Shown here piece after piece: positions 1-4,746 of a DNA stretch of 6,062 bases. The DNA lies in NCBI GenBank assembly GCA_016763665.1, contig JAESTI010000175.1, positions 1 to 6,062 on the forward strand. The letters run 5' to 3'. The notes below the pieces were generated by a model. It worked only from the letters and a program-made list of their open reading frames with translations, was not told the DNA's origin and ran no database searches. Every line of letters begins with the position of its first letter. Position 1 is the first letter of the stretch. Source of the DNA: Bacteroidia bacterium (lineage in GTDB: Bacteria; Bacteroidota; Bacteroidia; Flavobacteriales; NORP286). The translations under genes were made by a program, and so were the position numbers.

Positions 1-1
1 T

Positions 2-226
2 TATGAATACAACAGAAATGTAGATATTGACATCAACCCTACCAAAAGAGAAATAGAAATATTAAAATTGATTTCCCACGAATATACTTCCCCACAAATT
101 GCGGAAAAATTATTTATCAGTACTTACACCGTAGATACTCATCGTAAAAACCTTATTGCGAAATTAGATGTTAAAAATGTCGCAGGATTGGTAAAATATG
201 CGGTTCAAAACGGTCTGGTAGAGTAA
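2..226 (+). CDS. LuxR/NarL-type response regulator, C-terminal DNA-binding domain (5' partial)
   Basis: Only the last 74 codons are in the window; the frame is open from base 2 and ends at TAA 224-226. The translated piece is a typical LuxR/GerE helix-turn-helix. It begins with PTKREIEILKLI at residues 13-24 (the usual 'LTxRExEVLxLI' first helix), continues with SPQIAEKLFIS at 30-40 (scaffold helix), and TVDTHRKNLIAKLDVKN at 43-59 (recognition helix and dimerisation region), and ends LVKYAVQNGLVE. In this family the domain binds DNA as a dimer, usually under control of an N-terminal receiver domain phosphorylated by a histidine kinase. The receiver would lie upstream and cannot be seen, so a plain LuxR-type regulator without a receiver is also possible. 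It points towards the envelope-protein genes that begin 250 bases downstream; whether it controls them is inference only. Confidence 0.93.
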   Translation, partial: YEYNRNVDIDINPTKREIEILKLISHEYTSPQIAEKLFISTYTVDTHRKNLIAKLDVKNVAGLVKYAVQNGLVE

Positions 227-295
227 GTCGCAACTCTTTCCAAAAATTCATCCCCACCCTTCCGGGCATTCATGGCCCAATATTTGATTTCATGA

Positions 296-305
296 CTTGA
301 TCAAG
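296..305. promoter_or_regulatory. Perfect 10-base palindrome (possible operator half of a dyad cluster)
   Basis: CTTGATCAAG reads the same on both strands; the symmetry stops at the flanking bases. Ten-base palindromes occur by chance in AT-rich DNA, so its place in a promoter-sized gap next to other dyads is the only reason to list it. Binding by the upstream regulator is not shown. Confidence 0.25.
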
Positions 306-320
306 ATCAGCATGTTGTAT

Positions 321-347
321 CCCTATTTCTAGGGAGGTAGCTATCTC
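321..347. promoter_or_regulatory. Abutting hairpin and near-palindrome, candidate regulator-binding site
   Basis: CCCTA (321-325) and TAGGG (330-334) form a 5-bp inverted repeat around TTTC. Sharing base 334, a second dyad at 334-347 (GAGGTAGCTATCTC) is symmetric about 340/341 with one mismatched position, 337/344. Two dyads placed end to end in front of a transcription unit suit a dimeric regulator, for example a LuxR-type protein, but could also be an RNA structure. No T-run follows, so it is not a standard intrinsic terminator. Confidence 0.35.
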
Positions 348-423
348 AATTTACTTAAATCTAGGTATTGAAAGCCCGATCAACATTAATGACCTTTGTT
401 AAATAATTATTTATAACGGCTGT

Positions 424-439
424 ATTGAGCGGCCTCAAT
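424..439. promoter_or_regulatory. Inverted repeat in the leader just upstream of the first RCC1-repeat gene
   Basis: ATTGAG (424-429) and CTCAAT (434-439) are exact reverse complements around CGGC. The element ends 36 bases before the ATG at 476, so it could be an operator or a hairpin in the 5' leader of the mRNA. It lacks a downstream T-tract. Confidence 0.3.
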
Positions 440-475
440 TGATTAATTCAACCAAACAACTAAAATTTGCCACTC

Positions 476-1549
476 ATGAAATCAAGATTAATGATACTCA
501 AATTATTGCTTTTCAATTTTTGTTTGATAGCATCCAGCTCATATTCAACACCCAGGATCATTGATGGAGGATCTAATTACAGTATTGCAATTTGCAAAGA
601 CAGTTCGGTATGGGTAATGGGATATAATAAATACCTTATTACACAGGAAATGGCTAAAGAAAATAGTAAAAGAGAATTGTATACACAGGTATACGGTTTG
701 AATTATGTAGTGAATATTGCTGCTGGCCAAATGCATGCTCTGGCCTTAAAAAAGGACGGAACTGTATCAGCTTGGGGTAACAATAAACACGGGCAACTGG
801 GAGTGGAAATTGGCTCATCAGTCTCAAAACCAGTCCAAATTCCTGAACTGACCAATATAAAGGACATAGATTGTGGTAAGAAACATTCAATTGCTTTAAA
901 AGAAGATGGAACAGTGTGGGTTTGGGGAAGCAACAAGTTTGGCCAGATTGGTAATGGAACTACAGAAGATCAAAAAACACCAATCATGGTAAAAGGTTTA
1001 CAGAATATTACTAAAATATCAGCTGGACATTCTCATACGTTCGCATTACAATATGACGGGAAATTATGGACTTGGGGGCGTAATAATCTGGGCCAGCTGG
1101 GTAATTCCAACTTAGAAAACAGTTCTGTTCCTGTGCTTGTATTGGGAACCCCTAAGTTTAAAACTATTGATGCAGGGAGCAGTCATTCAATAGCTTTGTG
1201 TGAAAACGGAACTGTGTGGGCGTGGGGCTCTAATCGATTCGGTCAATTAGGTCAAAACCATTACAAAATTAGTTATACTCCTATCCAGATTCCAGGGCTT
1301 TTTAATATTGCAAAAATAGCCACAGGAGGAAACCACTCTCTTGCATTAAGAAATGATTGCAAAATAATGGAATGGGGATTCACTCAATCAGTCCAGTTAA
1401 GTTCGGCAGGAGGTGGAGGAAGCAGCAGGTCGAGAATCGTTAAAAAGGAACCGGTTATTGTTGATGATCTTTCAAATATTGTTGACATAGCTGTAGGATA
1501 CCATCACTCTTTAGCTTTGGAAAGTGGTGGTACTCAGTGGACGTGGTAA
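476..1549 (+). CDS. RCC1-repeat beta-propeller protein, exported, C-terminally truncated and without a T9SS sorting domain
   Basis: The 357-residue product starts with a Sec-type signal peptide: K2 and R4, a hydrophobic core around residues 6-18, and small residues before a probable cleavage near 20-25. ATG 476 is chosen because a TTG nine bases upstream adds only three residues; ATG 491 would also leave a signal peptide. Seven copies of the RCC1 motif (xxGxxHSxALxxDGTVWxWGxNxxGQLG) follow with a period near 50, their W or equivalent at about residues 46, 98, 148, 198, 248, 298 and 355. Copies 2-5 are good. Copy 1 lacks GQLG, copy 6 is degenerate with a Gly/Ser stretch near residues 312-318, and copy 7 ends at GTQWTW, right before the expected WG. 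RCC1 repeats form a seven-bladed propeller used for protein or ligand binding. The paralogue at 4747 goes on through the blade into a T9SS domain that is absent here. It may be a shortened functional protein or a decayed gene. Confidence 0.88.
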   Translation: MKSRLMILKLLLFNFCLIASSSYSTPRIIDGGSNYSIAICKDSSVWVMGYNKYLITQEMAKENSKRELYTQVYGLNYVVNIAAGQMHALALKKDGTVSAWGNNKHGQLGVEIGSSVSKPVQIPELTNIKDIDCGKKHSIALKEDGTVWVWGSNKFGQIGNGTTEDQKTPIMVKGLQNITKISAGHSHTFALQYDGKLWTWGRNNLGQLGNSNLENSSVPVLVLGTPKFKTIDAGSSHSIALCENGTVWAWGSNRFGQLGQNHYKISYTPIQIPGLFNIAKIATGGNHSLALRNDCKIMEWGFTQSVQLSSAGGGGSSRSRIVKKEPVIVDDLSNIVDIAVGYHHSLALESGGTQWTW

Positions 1550-1551
1550 AA

Positions 1552-1698
1552 ATGATAATCAATAATCAAAATAATTCAATGAATTACTCGAAAAACTATT
1601 GGGTCAATTTATTAGCAGAGATCGCCATTTGGATAACCATAGTATTGATCACAATTATGTTCCTTATCTATTCTTTGAAATACTTTTTAGAACAATAA
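1552..1698 (+). CDS. Possible small single-span membrane protein (48 residues)
   Basis: ATG 1552 lies two bases after the stop of the RCC1-repeat gene and opens a frame of 48 codons ending at TAA 1696-1698. The N-terminal half is polar and Asn-rich (residues 1-20). Residues 24-42 form a strongly hydrophobic stretch (IAIWITIVLITIMFLIYSL) long enough for one membrane crossing, followed by KYFLEQ. A second ATG at 1579 would give 39 residues with the same helix. No family is recognised. The tight spacing suggests translational coupling to the gene before it. AT-rich DNA favours Ile/Leu/Phe-rich chance frames, so it may not be a real gene, although a clean, well-placed helix is more than most chance frames show. 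Confidence 0.5.
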   Translation: MIINNQNNSMNYSKNYWVNLLAEIAIWITIVLITIMFLIYSLKYFLEQ

Positions 1699-1783
1699 TA
1701 TTCAGGCATGTTAAAATCAACCATCCTGATCAATTAAATATTAAATAAAATTAACCTATTATTAACCTTTAATCATACAAACA
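1699..1783. other. AT-rich spacer before the lipoprotein gene
   Basis: These 85 bases contain no gene and no hairpin with a T-run. The only structure seen is an 8-base direct repeat, described separately. The spacer is long enough for a second promoter for the genes from 1784 on, but no clear Bacteroidetes -7/-33 pair is visible. Confidence 0.5.
1750..1768. repeat. 8-base direct repeat ATTAACCT with 11-base spacing
   Basis: ATTAACCT occurs at 1750-1757 and again at 1761-1768, start to start 11 bases, close to one helical turn. Tandem sites on one face of the helix are typical of response-regulator binding. The position, 16 bases before the ATG at 1784, suits a regulator or a leader element. 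It may equally be chance in a very AT-rich spacer. Confidence 0.3.
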
Positions 1784-2221
1784 ATGAAAAACTGGACATT
1801 ATTATTTTTAGCTATTTCTCTTTTATTTATAACATCTTGTAAAAAAAAGGACAGGGAAGTATATTTTGACAATACAAAAGCATACATATATACCGATCTT
1901 TTTGTATCAGGTGCCAATGTAAACTGGGATGTTAAACTGGTGATCAATGGTGAGGATTTTGGTATTATTAAAGCAGGTGAAGTAGCAGGTCCATTCACCT
2001 TCACCGGAACAAAGTTTAAGATAGATTCATTTGTGCCACAAATAACCTGCATAGAATCCTATGTTTCCCATACCTATGATAGTGGTATAAGATACTGTAT
2101 CTCAGCATTGAATGATGACATAGAAGACAAAGCCCAGGCATATAGAGATACATCCTGGAATATACCAGTGTTTAACGATGAATGGACATGGGATATAGGA
2201 TTTGGGCACTCAATTCAATAA
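1784..2221 (+). CDS. Small lipoprotein of unknown function
   Basis: The 145-residue product starts with a lipoprotein signal peptide: K2, a hydrophobic core at residues 5-16, and the lipobox FITSC with the lipidated Cys at 19. KKKD follows directly, a charged stretch common in Bacteroidetes lipoproteins, where residues after the Cys help decide surface export. The mature part of about 126 residues is rich in aromatic and beta-forming residues, with the only other cysteines at 89 and 105, which could form a disulfide. No family is recognised. Residues around 38-78 (DLFVSGANVNWDVKLVINGE and a Gly/Phe/Thr-rich continuation) look like a beta-sandwich. The C-terminus WTWDIGFGHSIQ resembles the RCC1 repeat signature of the neighbours, perhaps by chance. 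It lies 35 bases before the next gene, probably in the same transcript. Confidence 0.85.
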   Translation: MKNWTLLFLAISLLFITSCKKKDREVYFDNTKAYIYTDLFVSGANVNWDVKLVINGEDFGIIKAGEVAGPFTFTGTKFKIDSFVPQITCIESYVSHTYDSGIRYCISALNDDIEDKAQAYRDTSWNIPVFNDEWTWDIGFGHSIQ

Positions 2222-2256
2222 TAACTGGTGAAAAAAATAAAATTTATTATAATCAT

Positions 2257-3012
2257 ATGAAACAACATTCGATCAATTTATCAGCATTGCTTCAATGTAT
2301 TTTAGTTGCTATTATACCAATCATGCTAAGTTCTTGCGGATCGACTCTTTCATCATTCCAAACTGCCAAAACAGTAGAAAAGAACAAACTGGCTGCAGGG
2401 TTTGGTGTTAGCATAAGCCAAAGGAATGACTATGCTTTTGTAACTGAAAAAGATAATGACACGCTGCTGGCTGGAAGTGTTCCCATTTTTGACTTTTATG
2501 GACGTTTTGGTATATCAGATGAAGCGGATGCAGGTGTTAAAATTTCTCCCTTAAGCGGAGAAATTATTCTGGAGGGAAAATACCGGTTTTATGAAAACGA
2601 AAAATATTATCTGAATGCAGCAGGAGGATTTGGCGCAGGAATAACCCGCCTTAAAGGTGATTCAAAAGTTGGGGATGTTGTCGTAAATTCATGGAAATTG
2701 GGTGTGACCAATTTTTATTTTCCTACTTACTTTTCGTTTAATCCTTCAGAATATTTCAGTCTTTACATAAATCCAAAATACATATTTCGAATCGTTAATT
2801 ATAAAAACTTTATAGAGCCATCCCAGCTTAGATATACTTCTCATGCTTATGGCTGTACTTACGGAGTATTATGGGGACATAAGTCACTTAACAGAAGCTG
2901 GATATTCAAAACCACCCCTAGCATTGCTTTTGAAGTCACTTTTGTACATGATACTGAATTAAAAAAGCGCATCTGGCAGGCTGGATTCGGAATAGGATGG
3001 AATATTAGATGA
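2257..3012 (+). CDS. Putative outer-membrane beta-barrel protein with lipoprotein signal
   Basis: The product is 251 residues from ATG 2257. An in-frame ATG at 2182 is rejected as start because it would overlap the lipoprotein gene by 40 bases and bury the signal peptide. The N-terminus has a hydrophobic stretch at residues 8-24 and the lipobox LSSC with Cys 27. It is followed by SFQTAKTVEKNKLAAGFGVS, which resembles the opening of small Bacteroidetes barrel proteins, where 'TA..LGKGK' precedes the first strand. The rest alternates hydrophobic and polar residues with many Gly and aromatic residues in strand-turn-strand patterns: FYGRFGI, EGKYRFY, AAGGFGAGI, YFSLYINPKYIF, and the end WQAGFGIGWNIR. 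This suggests about eight to ten barrel strands in the outer membrane. Its stop overlaps the start of the next gene by four bases (ATGA), so the two are likely translationally coupled and their products may work together. Confidence 0.8.
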   Translation: MKQHSINLSALLQCILVAIIPIMLSSCGSTLSSFQTAKTVEKNKLAAGFGVSISQRNDYAFVTEKDNDTLLAGSVPIFDFYGRFGISDEADAGVKISPLSGEIILEGKYRFYENEKYYLNAAGGFGAGITRLKGDSKVGDVVVNSWKLGVTNFYFPTYFSFNPSEYFSLYINPKYIFRIVNYKNFIEPSQLRYTSHAYGCTYGVLWGHKSLNRSWIFKTTPSIAFEVTFVHDTELKKRIWQAGFGIGWNIR

Positions 3013-4706
3013 TAAAGGATCTGTTAATGTCTATACGATCTCCATTTCCTGATACTTTTACCTTAGTAAAGACGGTACGAACGGGCTTAAACCCACAGAT
3101 GTTTTTCCTTGTTTTTCTAACAGTGTCACTTTCCTTTCATTCAGCATTTTCCCAAAGCACATTCCAAAGAACCTATGGGAAAGATACGGTTGACTATTGC
3201 CGGTCAGTAAGACAAACCAACGATGATGGGTATATAATGGTCGGAGTTACAGAACGTGTAATTGATGGAGTTTTTGAAGATACCTATCTAATTAAAACCG
3301 ATGAAAATGGTGATACACTTTGGATTAAAGCATTGGGGGGAGATCTTCCTGAAAATGGAAGTTATTCAGTTCAACAGACCAACGATAACGGCTACATAAT
3401 TACGGGAGTCACTTACGGTTATTGGGGTCCTATGGATCATTTTGACATTTCCCTTATCAAAACCAATGAAAATGGTGATACACTCTGGACTAAAAGCTAC
3501 GGTGGTACGGATGATGAATATGGGTACTCAATCGAACAAACAATCGATGGTGGTTATATAATTTGTGGGATTACCAACAGTTTTGGGGCCGGAAATAGGG
3601 ATGTTTATCTTATCAAAACAGATTGGAATGGTGATACTTTATGGACCAGAACCTATGGAGGTGCTGATTCTGATTTTGGCTTAGTAGTCCAGCCAACTAC
3701 AGATCTTGGTTATATAATTGTTGGACATACAAAAAGTTTCGGTGCAGGCAATTATGATATATATCTTATCAAAACAGATATAATTGGTGATATCCAGTGG
3801 ACAAAAACATACGGAGGAACTGAATACGAAAACGGTTCTTCAGTTCAACAGACAAGCGATGGGGGATATATAATTGCCGGTAGTACATATAGTTTTGGAG
3901 CCGGAAATGGTGATGTTTATATTATCAAAACAGATGAAAATGGTGATACTCTCTGGACCAGAACTTATGGTGGTTCTAATACTGATGGTGGAAAATCAAT
4001 TGAGCAGACAAATGATGGGGGATATATAATTGCAGCTGGTACATCTAGTTTTGGGGCCGGGAGTAAGGATGTTTATCTTATTAAAACAGATAAAAATGGA
4101 GACACCCTCTGGACGAAAACTTATGGGAGCATTGGTTATGAATCTTGCGAGTCAATCCAACAAACCCGTGATGGTGGTTATATAATAGGTGGTCATACTA
4201 CAAGTTTCGGAGCTCGGGCCTATGATTTTTATCTTATCAAAACAGATACTGAAGGAAATACAGGTAGTTGTAATGAATACAGGACAAATACTGTGGTTAA
4301 GAGAACTAATACTAACATTAAAACTCCAACAACATTAGTAAGTAGAGGTGGATCGGCTCATCCAACAGCTTTAAAAATTTTCAATTCGCCAACAAGAGAT
4401 AGTGTATTATGCCTTGAACCAGCAGGTTTTTCCGACACAAATAATTTCCATGATGCTAACAATCTCAGGATCTATCCAAATCCAAACACAGGAAAATTTA
4501 CAATAGAGATGGATGTGCTAGAAATTCAAGATTTGCAAATAACAATAACTAATGTTCTTGGACAGAGAATTTGCTTTGACAAAGTAGAAAAGTTTATGGG
4601 AACTTATAAAAAGAAACTTGATTTCAATAAGTATTCAAAAGGAATATATCATTTGCAAATAAAATCAGTAAAAGGAGAAATAAACAGACAGGTAATTTGT
4701 CAATAA
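3009..4706 (+). CDS. Secreted seven-repeat beta-propeller protein with T9SS type A sorting domain
   Basis: The product has 565 residues. A hydrophobic segment at 31-47 ending SAFSQ, cleavage near 48/49, serves as signal peptide. Starting at ATG 3009, which overlaps the upstream stop as ATGA, makes a 30-residue lead before it; ATG 3027 is a plausible alternative, while ATG 3099 would leave no basic n-region. Seven repeats follow, each of the pattern 'S(V/I)QQTxDGGYIIxGxTxSFGAGxxDVYLIKTDxNGDTLWTKTYGG'. Their LIKTD elements begin at residues 94, 149, 201, 253, 305, 357 and 409. The N-terminal FQRTYGK matches the last strand of a repeat and could close the ring with repeat 7, as in other propellers. 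A Thr/Asn-rich linker (about 425-485) with Cys at TGSC leads to the T9SS sorting domain at 486-565 (LRIYPNPNTGKF, then NVLGQ and KGIYHLQI). It should therefore be exported across the outer membrane and cleaved or attached there. Ligand unknown. Confidence 0.9.
   Translation: MIKDLLMSIRSPFPDTFTLVKTVRTGLNPQMFFLVFLTVSLSFHSAFSQSTFQRTYGKDTVDYCRSVRQTNDDGYIMVGVTERVIDGVFEDTYLIKTDENGDTLWIKALGGDLPENGSYSVQQTNDNGYIITGVTYGYWGPMDHFDISLIKTNENGDTLWTKSYGGTDDEYGYSIEQTIDGGYIICGITNSFGAGNRDVYLIKTDWNGDTLWTRTYGGADSDFGLVVQPTTDLGYIIVGHTKSFGAGNYDIYLIKTDIIGDIQWTKTYGGTEYENGSSVQQTSDGGYIIAGSTYSFGAGNGDVYIIKTDENGDTLWTRTYGGSNTDGGKSIEQTNDGGYIIAAGTSSFGAGSKDVYLIKTDKNGDTLWTKTYGSIGYESCESIQQTRDGGYIIGGHTTSFGARAYDFYLIKTDTEGNTGSCNEYRTNTVVKRTNTNIKTPTTLVSRGGSAHPTALKIFNSPTRDSVLCLEPAGFSDTNNFHDANNLRIYPNPNTGKFTIEMDVLEIQDLQITITNVLGQRICFDKVEKFMGTYKKKLDFNKYSKGIYHLQIKSVKGEINRQVICQ
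3189..4256 (+). repeat. Seven in-gene tandem repeats, period 156 bases for repeats 2-7
   Basis: The codons for the LIKT element start at 3288, 3453, 3609, 3765, 3921, 4077 and 4233. The first step is 165 bases and all later steps are exactly 156 bases (52 codons). Repeats 3-7 share long near-identical DNA, such as CTTATCAAAACAGAT and AATGGTGATAC, and the protein motif SFGA. Such DNA-level similarity fits expansion by tandem duplication with some gene conversion. These are coding repeats, not a CRISPR array. Confidence 0.9.
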
Positions 4707-4746
4707 AAAAGATAGAAACTAAATAAATTAACAAAATCATTAAATC

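Larger units (their letters stand above)
227..475. other. Intergenic region with several short dyads; likely promoter/leader of the downstream unit
   Basis: This 249-base gap contains no open frame of note. It holds a perfect 10-base palindrome (296-305), a 5-bp stem with a 4-base loop (321-334), a 14-base near-palindrome (334-347) and a 6-bp stem with a 4-base loop (424-439). A weaker 4-bp GGGC/GCCC pairing lies at 264-278. The upstream regulator gene ends and the envelope genes begin here, so the promoter of the latter is expected in this stretch. I do not see a convincing match to the Bacteroidetes -33 TTTG / -7 TAnnTTTG promoter. A TTTG lies at 395-398 but has no good partner. Confidence 0.6.

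Noticed and set aside
264..278. GGGC/GCCC hairpin as terminator of the regulator gene
   Set aside because: The stem is only 4 bp and is followed by AATATTTG, not a run of T.
395..421. Bacteroidetes-type promoter with TTTG at 395-398
   Set aside because: No TAnnTTTG appears at the proper distance downstream, so the match is limited to four bases.
545..936. Open frames on the reverse strand opposite the first RCC1-repeat gene
   Set aside because: They lie wholly within a well-supported gene with repeats on the + strand and show no domain or signal of their own.
1762..2052. Reverse-strand open frame of 96 codons
   Set aside because: It overlaps the lipoprotein gene, whose signal peptide and lipobox are clear, and its own translation shows no recognisable features.
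2182..2256. Upstream start for the barrel-type protein
   Set aside because: It would overlap the lipoprotein gene by 40 bases and put 25 polar residues before a clear lipoprotein signal peptide.
3189..4256. Regular repeats as a possible CRISPR array
   Set aside because: The unit is 156 bases, the similarity runs through nearly the entire unit, and the reading frame stays open through all copies with protein-level conservation.
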